Notes: generated by a model not told the origin, from the sequence alone. A stretch of 64,000 nt of DNA from SZUA-22 sp963751695 (GCA_963751695.1 CAVVVP010000003.1:868001-932000), one strand, 5' to 3'. Counted from the stretch's first letter, positions 8,820-18,166 are shown. Translations and numbers: made by a program.

Positions 8820-9545
8820 TTAACCCATTTTATTTTTTAGATTTGAAACATATCTCCTGCTCATAATTAATGAGAGGCTGTTTTTATTCAAGTATACTTT
8901 AAAGGAATTATTAAACCATTCCTCAATATGATCAACATAATTCAGATTTATAATATTAGACCTATGAATTCTGCTGAAGTTATTAGTAGGTAAACGTTTT
9001 TCCCACTCTTTCATAGTCTTTAGAGTCAATCCTTTCTTCCCATTTGCAAAAATCAAATTTGAATAATCACCCGCTGCAGATATTGCTACGATTGATTTAA
9101 CCGGAATAAACTTTAGCTTACTGTTAATAGTTATAAGCAGATGATCTTCATAATTGATAGGTTTTGAAAAATCTTTGGTTTCCTTTTCCTTTGAATCTAA
9201 TCTCTCAAGAGAGTTCTTAAGTCTTTCTGGATTGATTGGCTTCAGCAAATAATCGAGAGCATTTATTTCAAATGCTTTGATTGCATACTCATCATAAGCT
9301 GTTACAAATATCACTTTTAATTCTTTATCTAGTTTGTTTAACAGATCAAAACCGGATTCGCCTGGCATCTGAATATCAAGAAAAATTACATCGGGATTAT
9401 GTTTCTCGATTTGCTCAACCGCTGATTTTACGTCATCAGCCTCCCCAAGAATGGAGATATTTGGAAATTCCGAGAGCATCGATGCAAGTTCCTTTCTTGC
9501 TAGTCGTTCATCATCAATAATTATTGCTGATATTTTTTCTTTCAT
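8820..9545 (-). CDS. LytTR-type response regulator
   Basis: 241 residues: an N-terminal receiver (about 1-120) with the acidic pocket IIDDERL, phospho-acceptor Asp in VIFLDIQMPG and Lys in YLLKP, then a LytTR DNA-binding domain (about 140-238, with FSRIHRSNIINLNYVDHIEEW). It binds DNA as a phosphorylated dimer. It lies 4 bases after the LytS-like kinase gene, clearly an operon, and its likely first targets include the small membrane protein gene directly downstream. Target sites are not identifiable here. Confidence 0.92.
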   Translation of the reverse strand: MKEKISAIIIDDERLARKELASMLSEFPNISILGEADDVKSAVEQIEKHNPDVIFLDIQMPGESGFDLLNKLDKELKVIFVTAYDEYAIKAFEINALDYLLKPINPERLKNSLERLDSKEKETKDFSKPINYEDHLLITINSKLKFIPVKSIVAISAAGDYSNLIFANGKKGLTLKTMKEWEKRLPTNNFSRIHRSNIINLNYVDHIEEWFNNSFKVYLNKNSLSLIMSRRYVSNLKNKMG

Positions 9546-9549
9546 CGCA

Positions 9550-10608
9550 TTAATTCATAATTTTTATTTCTACACAAACATTGTCTTTTGACTTAATTAT
9601 TTTCAATTCATGCTTACGAGGAAAAGCGTTTTCCAATCTCTGTTTTACATTTTCTAGACCAGTACCTGTACTTCCTGATCTTTCATATTTAGCATCCGCA
9701 TCAATCCATGTACCGGAATTACAAATATTAAGAATTAGATCTTGATTGGAAACTCTTGCTGAAATCTCAAGTCTGAGTGGAAGCTTTGTGGTTTTCATTC
9801 CATACTTAATTGCATTTTCTATGATGGGATGAATTAAAAAACTGAGTACAGGAAATGTCTCAGCTTCTGGATCAATATTGAATGAAAGCTCGAGTTTATC
9901 TTCGAATCGGGTCTTCTCTATGGATAAATAGTGCTTCATTGCTTCAAGTTCATTACTTAAAGGGACATCCGCAAAATTTTTACTGATAAGAGAATATCTC
10001 AAAAACTCAGATAGCTCTGTTATCATCGACCTTGCTCTAAACTTATCCTCTTCAATTAACGCCCTAATTGAATTTAAAGAATTGAACAAAAAGTGTGGAT
10101 TAAGTTGATACCTGAGCATTTGGAGCTGTGCTGAATGCGCAAGATCATCTGCTTTTTCTGCCCTCAGTTTTTCAGTACGCCAATCGTTCCAAAGTTTTAT
10201 AGTGAAATAAAAAGTACTCCACAGAAATAGGACAAAAGATTTGGACCAGATGTAACTTATGTATCGTTGCACATTTAGATTATCATATGCCTGTACTTGG
10301 GTTAATATAATTTTGGAAATAACAACATCGAACCAGAACCAAATATTTGAAGTAATTATAGAAGCGAAAATAATTGATATTGAAATAAAAAGGATAGTTC
10401 GGTTTTTATAATCGACCTTCTGGAAGAAGTTTCTGAGAAGGAGACTTATAAAAAATCCGGTGAGATATGTAATCAACAGTCCAAGTATAGTCCTAGAGTC
10501 GTCCCAATAATTGCGATAATAAAGAACAAGATATACTAGGAATAGTAAGAACCATCCAGTTATTTGGAGCTGCCAGAATAAAGATATTTTAGATTTCTTC
10601 TCACTCAT
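9550..10608 (-). CDS. LytS-family sensor histidine kinase
   Basis: 352 residues with four to five predicted membrane helices in the first 140, then the His_kinase (PF06580) domain: QLNPHFLFNSLNSI contains the phospho-acceptor His (about residue 171), with the ATPase N-box-like HPIIENAIKYG and G-box GTGLENVKQRL. This is the short Bacteroidota-type LytS lacking a GAF domain. It pairs with the LytTR regulator 4 bases downstream. The stimulus is unknown. Confidence 0.92.
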   Translation of the reverse strand: MSEKKSKISLFWQLQITGWFLLFLVYLVLYYRNYWDDSRTILGLLITYLTGFFISLLLRNFFQKVDYKNRTILFISISIIFASIITSNIWFWFDVVISKIILTQVQAYDNLNVQRYISYIWSKSFVLFLWSTFYFTIKLWNDWRTEKLRAEKADDLAHSAQLQMLRYQLNPHFLFNSLNSIRALIEEDKFRARSMITELSEFLRYSLISKNFADVPLSNELEAMKHYLSIEKTRFEDKLELSFNIDPEAETFPVLSFLIHPIIENAIKYGMKTTKLPLRLEISARVSNQDLILNICNSGTWIDADAKYERSGSTGTGLENVKQRLENAFPRKHELKIIKSKDNVCVEIKIMN

Positions 10609-10774
10609 TAAAATATTCCGATAATCATTCAGTGTTTAATATTGCTCAATTAAAACTAAAACATTTTTACTTTTTATACCAAACCATTCATCGAATTATA
10701 AAACCGCTTGTCGATTTTTTATTCATTATTTAAATAAAGTATGTCATTTTTGTTTTAAAAGTAGGAGCAATAAT

Positions 10775-11956
10775 ATGAGAGAGTTTTGCAAAAAGTTATC
10801 GAATATAGTAATAGTCTCAATAATAGCATCAACAATTAGTATGCCGATATACCTCATTGCCAAGGGGGGAGGGGATGGGGTTTATATTGGTTCAACTTTA
10901 TCTATTCATTCAAAAGCTTTGAATGAGGACAGAAACATTTTGATCTATTTACCAAATAACTATGAGACGACTCAAGAAAAGTATCCTGTAATATATGTTC
11001 TTGATGGGGAAGGCAATTTTGTTTTTAGCTCTTCAGTTGTCAATTTCCTTTCTAGAATTGGGCATATACCAAGAAGTATTGTTGTCGGTATTCCAAATAC
11101 AAATCGAGGACGAGATTTTACTCCAACCGGAGTCAAAGAGATCCAAGAGTCGGGGGGAGCAAACAAATTTCTTAAATTTATGCAAAGCGAGTTACAGCCT
11201 TACATAGATAACAATTTCAGAACTCAACCTTATAAAACGCTTTTTGGACATTCATTGTGTGGTATGTTTGCGATATATACTCTTTTCGAAGAACCGAGTT
11301 TGTTTAATTCATACATTTCCGTTAGTCCATATTTGCAGTTTGATAACCAGGTTGTGATCGACCGAATTGGAATAAAGCTTTCTGAGAATTCTGATTTCAA
11401 TGAATGTATTTATATTGCGGTAGGTAATGAACCCGCATATTTGGAAAGTATAGAAAAATTGGAAGGTCTTATTGTGAGTAAAATTGAAAACTTGGATTTT
11501 GTTATAAATGTTGAGGAAGAAGATGATCATAATTCAATTGTGTTGAAAAGTTTTTACAATGGACTAGAATATATTTATTCCGATTGGAGATTGCCTGACA
11601 AGACCATTCACCATGGTGTTGAAGGAGTAATTGACCATTTTTCAAGATTAAGCAAAAAATATGGATATGAAATAAGACCTACAGAATTTAACATAAACAT
11701 TATTGGATATAATTTTCTTCGACAGGAAGATTACTCTAGAGCAATTGACTTTTTCAGTTATAATGTCGAGTTATATCCAAAATCAGCTAATGTATATGAT
11801 AGCCTTGGTGAAGCTCAGGAATCTGTGGGAGAGATGGAATCAGCGTCAAAAAATTATGAAAAAGCTGTAGAGATTGGTTCAATGAATAATGACCCGAATC
11901 TTGGAGTATATAAGAAAAATCTGAATAGGGTATTGGAGTTAAAAGAAAACAGATAA
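10775..11956 (+). CDS. Secreted esterase (IroE/Fes-like, putative esterase PF00756) with TPR tail
   Basis: 393 residues, N-terminal signal segment (about 8-30), SD AGGAG seven bases upstream. The alpha/beta hydrolase core shows IYLPNNYE, YPVIYVLDGEG, the nucleophile elbow FGHSLCGMFA (Ser about 160) and a C-terminal EDDHNSIV carrying the likely catalytic His. Residues about 310-390 form one or two TPR units (ARLxx..NVYDSLGEAQE). The esterase-plus-TPR arrangement is common in Bacteroidota. Substrates in the family range from siderophores to feruloyl or acetyl esters; here unknown. Confidence 0.85.
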   Translation: MREFCKKLSNIVIVSIIASTISMPIYLIAKGGGDGVYIGSTLSIHSKALNEDRNILIYLPNNYETTQEKYPVIYVLDGEGNFVFSSSVVNFLSRIGHIPRSIVVGIPNTNRGRDFTPTGVKEIQESGGANKFLKFMQSELQPYIDNNFRTQPYKTLFGHSLCGMFAIYTLFEEPSLFNSYISVSPYLQFDNQVVIDRIGIKLSENSDFNECIYIAVGNEPAYLESIEKLEGLIVSKIENLDFVINVEEEDDHNSIVLKSFYNGLEYIYSDWRLPDKTIHHGVEGVIDHFSRLSKKYGYEIRPTEFNINIIGYNFLRQEDYSRAIDFFSYNVELYPKSANVYDSLGEAQESVGEMESASKNYEKAVEIGSMNNDPNLGVYKKNLNRVLELKENR

Positions 11957-11965
11957 AAGAAAATT

Positions 11966-12523
11966 CTATTTTAGTAAAATCATTTTATTTGCTGCGTAGT
12001 ATTCATTTATTTGTATTTCACAAAAGTATATACCAGAGCTTATATTCTTTCCATCAAATTCCACTTCGTAAAATCCAGCTTCAAATGTCCCGGATACAAT
12101 TGAGGAGATAACTTCTCCTAAAGTATTATATACCTTAACTGAAATATCAGATGTTTCTTTAACAGAAAATTTTATGTTTGTCTTTGGGTTAAATGGATTT
12201 GGATAGTTTTGAAAAAGTTTATTCTGAATTGGCAATACTTCAATGACTAATTCAGACGAGTAATCATATGTGCCATCATAGTCCAATTGTTTCAATCGGT
12301 ATCGAAAATCTGAACCACCGATCAATTTGTTATCATTAAAAGAATAGTGTTTTGGAGAATAACTATTTCCATGACCCTCAATAAATCCAATCCTTTCCCA
12401 ATCGGTCAATCTATTTTTTCTTTCGATATCAAAACCATAATTATTTACCTCTGTTGCCGTCTCCCATGTAAGCAATACATCTGAAGCATTATATTTAGTT
12501 GCTGAGAAGTCTGTTTGTTTCAA
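11966..12523 (-). pseudogene. Detached T9SS C-terminal sorting domain of the GH29 gene
   Basis: 185 codons overlapping the end of the fucosidase gene in another frame. The segment starts with DFSATKYNASDVLLTWETAT, a linker domain typical of Ignavibacteria secreted proteins, and ends with the sorting domain LFQNYPNPFNPKTNI..ISSGIYFCEIQ..KMILLK. It has no signal peptide, so it makes no sense alone. Removing one of two tandem GTTT units (plus strand, 12513-12520) fuses it in frame to the fucosidase as ..VIETDFSATK... Hence it is most likely the 3' part of a frameshifted gene. Confidence 0.8.
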
Positions 12524-13880
12524 TCACTAATACAGGTGCTATGGTTCCCACATTCTCTAATGGAAGCTGAATACTGATTCCATCTTTTAATATTTCTGTC
12601 TTTAGTGACTTCTTTTGTAAGTCAGCCAATAAATATGCTGAAGAAACTTTTCCAACTTCACTTGATATGACCAATTTATTATTGTTTGGCCAATCAAAAA
12701 TATGAGCATAGATTCTCCCAGGCTTACTTGTATACCTTCCCCAGCTTGGTTTTGCAAATGGACTAGCTTTGGCTCCATATATTGATTCGCCATTTAATTT
12801 TAACCATTTACCCATATTATTTAGTCTTTCAATACTTGGATTCGGAATTAATCCTTCTGGTGTGGGGCCAACATTCAGTAAATAATTCCCGCCTTTAGAT
12901 ACTATATCAATCAAATTGTGGATCAATGTTTCAGAAGATTTCCAATCTTTATCGTCAGCTTTCCAGCCCCAAGTATGATTCATCGTCATACAAGATTCCC
13001 AATCGAGTCCTGGAATCCCAGTATCTGGTATTTCCTGTTCTGGAGTTCCATAGTCTCCTGCAAAATTACCTTCTTTGTTTAGTCCTTCCATACCAGAACG
13101 ACCTTTATCAACGCGATTATTTATAATTATATTTGGTTGAAGTTCTCTAACGTACTGGTAAATCTCTTTTCCCATATCAGAGTTGTAATCAAGAATCCAC
13201 TCGCCGTCAAACCAGAGAATACCAATATCACCATAATTGGAAAGCAGTTCTTTTAGCTGAGGTTTCATATAGTTTTCAATGTACTGAGGGAAATTGGGAT
13301 TTGCCTTTCCGCTTCCATTATAATTTGGGTAGAAAGGTGCTTGTGCATCTGGATGGTGCCAATCCATTATTGAATGATAGAAACATAAACGAATTCCCTT
13401 TTTCTCACAAGCATTTTCTAATTCTTTCAAAATATCGCGCTGATAAGGGGATGCATCCATAATGTCCCAATCACTTACTTTTGAATTCCACAAAGCAAAG
13501 CCATCATGATGCTTAGAAGTAATTACGATGTACTTCATTCCCGCATTAACTGCAACATCTACCCATTCCTCTGCGTTAAAGAAGAGAGGGTTAAACATTT
13601 TTGCATACTCCTCATATTCTTCAACTGGAATGGGGCCATGATCCATTATCCACTCACCAATACCTCTCACTGGATCACCTTTATAATTCCCAGCAAGTAC
13701 TGAGTATACACCCCAATGAATGAACATTCCAAAACGCGCTTCTTTAAACCACTCCATTCGTTTTGCTCGATCTTCTGATGATTCGGATAAATAATCTGTA
13801 TTCTGACAAAAAACTGTACCACTGAGAATTAAATACAGCGAAATGAAAGTAATAGTGTTAACCTTTTGATAGCTCTTCAT
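12495..13880 (-). CDS. GH29 alpha-L-fucosidase, secreted
   Basis: About 461 residues from ATG at 13880, which follows GGGAG and opens the signal peptide MKSYQKVNTITFISLYLILS; the longer frame to 13913 lacks this logic. GH29 landmarks are FGMFIHWGVYSV, KHHDGFALW, and ILWFDGEW with the nucleophile Asp (about residue 224). It would release alpha-L-fucose from plant or algal glycans outside the cytoplasm. The stop lies just after a 4-bp tandem duplication; without it the protein would continue into a T9SS sorting domain. As read, the enzyme would be retained in the periplasm. It follows the URO-D-like gene. Confidence 0.92.
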   Translation of the reverse strand: MKSYQKVNTITFISLYLILSGTVFCQNTDYLSESSEDRAKRMEWFKEARFGMFIHWGVYSVLAGNYKGDPVRGIGEWIMDHGPIPVEEYEEYAKMFNPLFFNAEEWVDVAVNAGMKYIVITSKHHDGFALWNSKVSDWDIMDASPYQRDILKELENACEKKGIRLCFYHSIMDWHHPDAQAPFYPNYNGSGKANPNFPQYIENYMKPQLKELLSNYGDIGILWFDGEWILDYNSDMGKEIYQYVRELQPNIIINNRVDKGRSGMEGLNKEGNFAGDYGTPEQEIPDTGIPGLDWESCMTMNHTWGWKADDKDWKSSETLIHNLIDIVSKGGNYLLNVGPTPEGLIPNPSIERLNNMGKWLKLNGESIYGAKASPFAKPSWGRYTSKPGRIYAHIFDWPNNNKLVISSEVGKVSSAYLLADLQKKSLKTEILKDGISIQLPLENVGTIAPVLVIETNRLLSN

Positions 13881-13913
13881 GTGAGTCTCCCATTTAGTTA
13901 AATAATTATACAA

Positions 13914-15041
13914 CTAGACTTCTTCTAATCTCCTAATTTCTTTTACTTCTTCAACCATTGCATTGAATCCTTCAACAGGGACAAAATCAGCTATAGAATT
14001 ACCTGACCCCAATCCATATCCATTTGCCTTGGCTCTATATTCTTGGCCTTTTTCTAATACCTCTTTAAAAACATCATCATAATTGTTTAGACACAATGTG
14101 TTTACATCAATACCGCCAAATAGTCCGATTTTGTTTGAGTAATTTTCAACCCATTTGCTGAATGGTGCAATAATGTCTTCGTTTGAGTGTTTAGCATCTA
14201 TGTTAAGGTTGATAAGGTCATCCATGATATCAAAAATATTTCCACAACTATGGAGAAGAAATTTCTTGCCAGATTTATGAACGATATCAATTACTCGTTT
14301 ATATTGAGGTAATATGTGGATTTTAATTGTATCCGGCTCTAACATGGTAGAGTTTTTATATCCAAGATCATCTCCCATTCTACAAAACACAAAAACATCA
14401 CTATATCGCTCAGACATCTCTGTCCAGAGAAGTACAAAAATGTCTCCAATTTTTTTATACAAATCTGCGAATAGATCAGGATCCATATACTGCATAATGC
14501 AAAGAGGTTCATAACCAACTAGATCTTGACTAACTTCAAATATTCCATTACCACATCCACCATAAGCCTTCATTCCATTAGGCAAGGATTCTCTTACCGC
14601 ATCAAGTTGAGGTGTATAAGTCTCCCAAAATATTTTAGGAATATCGTCAAATGGATATTTTTCAAAATCATCCCGTGTTTGAATAGGACCAAGCATACCT
14701 CTAGATATTGCACCATGACCAGGAAGAATATCTGATATTCCTGCTTCGTATGAAAATGCATCGAATGTACAGCTCTTCCAGAAGTCTATCAGTATTTTAA
14801 AATGATGTTCATAGTCAGTCGCGGAGATTAGGTTTTTATTTAATTCTATACCTAAAAACTTATCAACGAAGGCAAGATCGATAATATGTTCATAAAGAGG
14901 GAGTCTTTTCGGTCTGCGATTATATAACACGTCTAGAATATTTGTAAAGTCTGGTTGAAAGTTGTCAGTAGTTTTCAATATAATCCCCAAAACGTTACAG
15001 CAAGATAGCGAAAAATGGAAAACATTTTCAGCAACTAGCAA
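13914..15041 (-). CDS. Uroporphyrinogen decarboxylase (URO-D)-like protein
   Basis: Up to 375 residues; the first about 21 look like leader sequence, and a TTG at 14978 is a plausible start. The sequence follows the URO-D barrel family used outside haem synthesis: YGGCGNGIFE, LLHSCGNIFDIMDDL and IGLFGGIDVNTL. In sugar-degradation clusters these paralogues accompany glycosidases and are often annotated as methyltransferase or decarboxylase-like; the reaction is not established. It abuts the fucosidase gene and is probably cotranscribed with it, so a role in catabolism of fucosylated material is an inference from context. Confidence 0.75.
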   Translation of the reverse strand: MLVAENVFHFSLSCCNVLGIILKTTDNFQPDFTNILDVLYNRRPKRLPLYEHIIDLAFVDKFLGIELNKNLISATDYEHHFKILIDFWKSCTFDAFSYEAGISDILPGHGAISRGMLGPIQTRDDFEKYPFDDIPKIFWETYTPQLDAVRESLPNGMKAYGGCGNGIFEVSQDLVGYEPLCIMQYMDPDLFADLYKKIGDIFVLLWTEMSERYSDVFVFCRMGDDLGYKNSTMLEPDTIKIHILPQYKRVIDIVHKSGKKFLLHSCGNIFDIMDDLINLNIDAKHSNEDIIAPFSKWVENYSNKIGLFGGIDVNTLCLNNYDDVFKEVLEKGQEYRAKANGYGLGSGNSIADFVPVEGFNAMVEEVKEIRRLEEV

Positions 15042-15112
15042 ATTGACATCAAGCTACAGTTTCATTTACTAGATAACCTAAAACACTTAAAAGAACATTT
15101 AGGTATACTTTT

Positions 15113-15142
15113 TAAAAACAAAACCCCAGAAAAACTGGGGTT
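15113..15142 (-). terminator. Rho-independent terminator after the HEAT-repeat gene
   Basis: On the minus strand AACCCCAG, a T5 loop and CTGGGGTT form an 8-bp stem followed by TTGTTTTTA. It lies 50 bases beyond the stop of the 15192 gene and separates it from the URO-D/fucosidase unit. Confidence 0.85.
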
Positions 15143-15191
15143 GTTGATTTATAGATATTACAAAGGAAGAAAGATAACTGTGTCAAAAATA

Positions 15192-15665
15192 TTATAATGC
15201 AAAATCAATCAGCTTATAATCACCATATTGTACCTGGAGTTTACTAACCATAATTGGTTCAACTTCAACGTACCCATTACGATCTCTTAATTGATGCTGT
15301 TTATAAAAAACTTCACATAATCTGCGTGTTTGTGCATCTTCATCAAATTTTATTGCTCTTTTGATAACAAAAATTCCTCTCTCAGCATTTATTTTATAAA
15401 GAGCTAACGCAACAACCTGCCTTTCATCTGGATTATCTGAGCAATGGAATAAATCCATTAACTGATTCGTTGCTTTTTTTGATTGAATTTCGCCTAAGAA
15501 GTATGCACTGCTTAGCTTTAGACCTTGGTTGTCTGACTTCAATCCAATGAGTAAGTTGTTTTCAATTTGTGTGTAGTTTGGTTCTGAAGGTTTCTGTGCA
15601 AGAATTGTGGAAAAAGAGAAAAGTAGCACGAACAAAAGACTATATGCGATAACTGATTTTTTCAT
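15192..15665 (-). CDS. Secreted HEAT-repeat-like protein
   Basis: 157 residues with a signal peptide (MKKSVIAYSLLFVLLFSFSTILAQ). The mature part shows two or three short helical repeats (LKLSSAYFLGEIQ.., RQVVALALYKINAE..) like HEAT/PBS-lyase repeats, a protein-protein interaction fold. The function is unknown. It has its own terminator (15113-15142) and a 176-base gap upstream, so it is probably transcribed alone. Homologous small HEAT proteins are frequent in Ignavibacteria. Confidence 0.65.
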   Translation of the reverse strand: MKKSVIAYSLLFVLLFSFSTILAQKPSEPNYTQIENNLLIGLKSDNQGLKLSSAYFLGEIQSKKATNQLMDLFHCSDNPDERQVVALALYKINAERGIFVIKRAIKFDEDAQTRRLCEVFYKQHQLRDRNGYVEVEPIMVSKLQVQYGDYKLIDFAL

Positions 15666-15841
15666 TTGATCCCCCGGATCTTTTAGTTATGATGTCTTGT
15701 TTGCTTGTCAATCTTTTGGACGCAGTATCTTTTTATATGTTCCCTAAAAACATTAATAAATATAATTTTACTCATGAGCAGATAATGGAATCTTGGTGAG
15801 AGAGGAATCCATAGTTAATAATCAAACAAGAATTGGGTTAG

Positions 15842-16267
15842 TTAGTTCTTCCTCAAATCCATATATAATTCAAAAATGTTTGAATAGATTTTATCTCTAG
15901 CTTTTCTAAACTCATTTAATAGTTCTTCTTCATCTACCTTTTTCTCTAGGGGATGATTAATTCTGAAATGATGATGAGAATGCATCTTTGTGATTAACTC
16001 GTTGCAATGCACTTTTGCCTTCTCGCACAACGTGATAATTAAATCATAAGTCTGATTTAGAAGGTCATCGATTTTTTTTGGATAAAAACCCCTAATATCA
16101 ATTCCCATTTCGTCCATTGCTAATATGGTCAGCGGATTTAATCGATTTGAGGGATCTGTACCTGCAGAAAAGACTTCCAAAGATTTATCCAAGGATTTTA
16201 GTATTCCTTCCGCCATTTGACTTCGACAATCATTTCCCTCTGATAGAATTAAAATTTTCTTATTCAT
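15842..16267 (-). CDS. Arsenate reductase/LMW-phosphatase-like protein lacking the catalytic cysteine
   Basis: 141 residues of the low-molecular-weight phosphatase fold. The P-loop reads ILSEGNDCRSQMAEG where active enzymes have C-x-G-N-x-C-R-S: the nucleophile Cys is Ser9, while Arg15 is kept. The thioredoxin-coupled cysteine pair of ArsC enzymes is preserved as Cys81 and Cys88 (LCEKAKVHC). The downstream general-acid Asp-Pro region reads INHPLE. It is therefore probably not a normal phosphatase or arsenate reductase and may bind anions or act in redox sensing. It lies 52 bases after the TIR gene, likely the same transcript. Confidence 0.75.
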   Translation of the reverse strand: MNKKILILSEGNDCRSQMAEGILKSLDKSLEVFSAGTDPSNRLNPLTILAMDEMGIDIRGFYPKKIDDLLNQTYDLIITLCEKAKVHCNELITKMHSHHHFRINHPLEKKVDEEELLNEFRKARDKIYSNIFELYMDLRKN

Positions 16268-16319
16268 TGACTCACCGTGAGTTAATAGTTTGTTATTTAA
16301 TGTTCGAAACTAGATACTA

Positions 16320-16826
16320 TCAGGAATATTCATGCTGTAACAAATATTCCATTCTTATTTTTAATGATTCTTCAACCCACCTTTGTATATTATTTTCGAT
16401 ATCTTTTAGAGGATTACTTTTATTGGGATCATAACACTTTATTATTTTACATAAATCAATATTATCGATGGTAAACTGACAAAACGGATTTTTGCCCTTT
16501 TGCCTGGTGCCTAAATCATTTGAGCTTAGATTATGGATGTAGATGCCCATTAAAGCTTTATTATCTTTCCAAGCTTGTTTAATTTCATAGTTGATTAGTG
16601 GTCTATTTGCTGTGTTTTCACCAATGAGAACAATAGTGCATTGAGAAAATGCCATTTGGTCGGAGATCCAATTTTTAATGCTACCCAGACCGTTCTCTTT
16701 TATTCTTTCCCAGTCCCTATGAGAGACTATGGAGTTTGCTTCAATAGAATCAATTCCTAATATTTTTTGAGTTTTTACGAAGTCATTTTCAAAATCGAAA
16801 CTGTAGTATACCTTTGGTTTTGACAT
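16320..16826 (-). CDS. ThsB-type TIR-like protein (MTH538/DUF1863 family)
   Basis: 168 residues matching the Thoeris ThsB TIR-like family: start VYYSFDFENDF, SHRDWERIKENG, the central strand CTIVLIGENTANRPLINYEI with the conserved Glu, and MGIYIHNL followed by KGKNPF. In Thoeris, ThsB proteins sense phage and make an NAD-derived signal that activates the SIR2-type effector ThsA. No ThsA is seen in the window. The gene starts 23 bases after the large cytochrome gene with an AAAGGA ribosome site, so it sits at the tail of the cytochrome operon. Whether it is defensive here is uncertain. Confidence 0.82.
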   Translation of the reverse strand: MSKPKVYYSFDFENDFVKTQKILGIDSIEANSIVSHRDWERIKENGLGSIKNWISDQMAFSQCTIVLIGENTANRPLINYEIKQAWKDNKALMGIYIHNLSSNDLGTRQKGKNPFCQFTIDNIDLCKIIKCYDPNKSNPLKDIENNIQRWVEESLKIRMEYLLQHEYS

Positions 16827-16849
16827 TCACATATTCCTTTCTAGATCAG

Positions 16850-18166
16850 TTAATCTTCTTTTACTCTATTATAGGCAAGACTGCGGTGACATCCGGGTGC
16901 ACAAGATCCACCATTCTCACTTTGCATATAATTTATAGGCATTGGCCATTTACCAAATTGCACTGTTTTCGCTATAAGATGAGGATTTTTAGCACCATGG
17001 ACATTGTGACAAAGTGTACAGTTCCTCCCTTTGTTTTTTGAAATATGGAGATAGTGCATGTTAACTTCTCCATCTCGGAATTTTGTGGCAGTTAGTGTCA
17101 TTTCTTGTGTTAAAGCAGATCCATCATGACATTGGAAACATTGATTAAAGCTATACGGCTCTAAATTCTGCGCATAACTACCAAATGGGAATTCAGAATT
17201 TAGCAAATAGTGATTTCTAGACGAATGAGAGAAATGACAATTCAAACAGTCTCCATTCTCTACAGCTTCATGTTTATATTTTGAATCTGTGACTATATCA
17301 TATATATTTTTTAGAGTTCTTTCTTCGCTTTTATATTTTTGATTATGGCAGGTGAAGCAAAGATCCTTTCCCTCCTTAATAAGTAAAGATTTGGTTTGAG
17401 AAGTATGTGGGAAGTGACATGAAATACAACTTTTATCTTTATTGATAATATTGTGAACAGTTTTAGCTGTTTGAAATTCACCGCCTATATCATCATGACA
17501 ATTCAAACAAAGAGTTGGGACATTTTCAGATATTAAAAACTCATACTCACTTCCATGCGGATCGTGGCAATCTAGACAACCATTTTCGTATGCTGGATGA
17601 ATAGTTTTATGATCCAGAATTGTCTGTTTTTCTGTGTGACATCCGAAACAAAGCTGTTGTGCACTCTCTCGAAGCAGCATTTGATTTGGTGATTGGTGAG
17701 GTGAATGACAAACTTGACATTGACCAATTGCAACAGGTCCATGCTGAATTTTTATATTTTCCATACCAAGATCATGGCACGTATAACACAACTCGCCAAT
17801 GCTCTCCACTTTTAATAACGAAAGGTTATCCGAACTATGAGGTGAATGGCATGATGTACATTCTCCATTTGTGAACGCAGAGTGCTGTAATTGTGTTTCA
17901 TCTGGAGCATCATGACACTCAAAACAGAGAGAACCAACATCTTCATTCAATTTAAATTCTTTACCATCTCTGTCAGGATGGTTTTGGTAATTTTGGTCAT
18001 GGCAAGCTTCACATCCGTCTTCAATAACTGGATGAATATTTTCCATCTTCATAAATGAATCATGGCATTCAGAATCAAGACAAGTTAAATTATCTTGAGC
18101 AAATAACGGTATAGCAATTAAGCTGAGCAACAAATAAAAATTAATAAGTTTCATAGTATTCCTCAT
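16850..18166 (-). CDS. Periplasmic multiheme c-type cytochrome (about 15 heme motifs)
   Basis: 438 residues with a signal peptide (start ATG at 18166 overlapping the previous stop as TAATG; Met5 also possible). I count 13 CXXCH motifs, many in the doubled CHxPH arrangement, plus an N-terminal CLDSECH (CX4CH) and a C-terminal CAPGCH (CX3CH). It should be a heme wire analogous to MtrA. Directly upstream are a large outer-membrane barrel and a cytochrome lipoprotein, the layout of porin-cytochrome conduits that pass electrons across the outer membrane. No sequence kinship to MtrA can be shown here beyond the motifs. Confidence 0.9.
   Translation of the reverse strand: MRNTMKLINFYLLLSLIAIPLFAQDNLTCLDSECHDSFMKMENIHPVIEDGCEACHDQNYQNHPDRDGKEFKLNEDVGSLCFECHDAPDETQLQHSAFTNGECTSCHSPHSSDNLSLLKVESIGELCYTCHDLGMENIKIQHGPVAIGQCQVCHSPHQSPNQMLLRESAQQLCFGCHTEKQTILDHKTIHPAYENGCLDCHDPHGSEYEFLISENVPTLCLNCHDDIGGEFQTAKTVHNIINKDKSCISCHFPHTSQTKSLLIKEGKDLCFTCHNQKYKSEERTLKNIYDIVTDSKYKHEAVENGDCLNCHFSHSSRNHYLLNSEFPFGSYAQNLEPYSFNQCFQCHDGSALTQEMTLTATKFRDGEVNMHYLHISKNKGRNCTLCHNVHGAKNPHLIAKTVQFGKWPMPINYMQSENGGSCAPGCHRSLAYNRVKED

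Noticed and set aside
15842..16826. Complete Thoeris system
   Set aside because: Only a ThsB-like gene is present; the neighbour is an ArsC-like protein, not a SIR2/ThsA effector.
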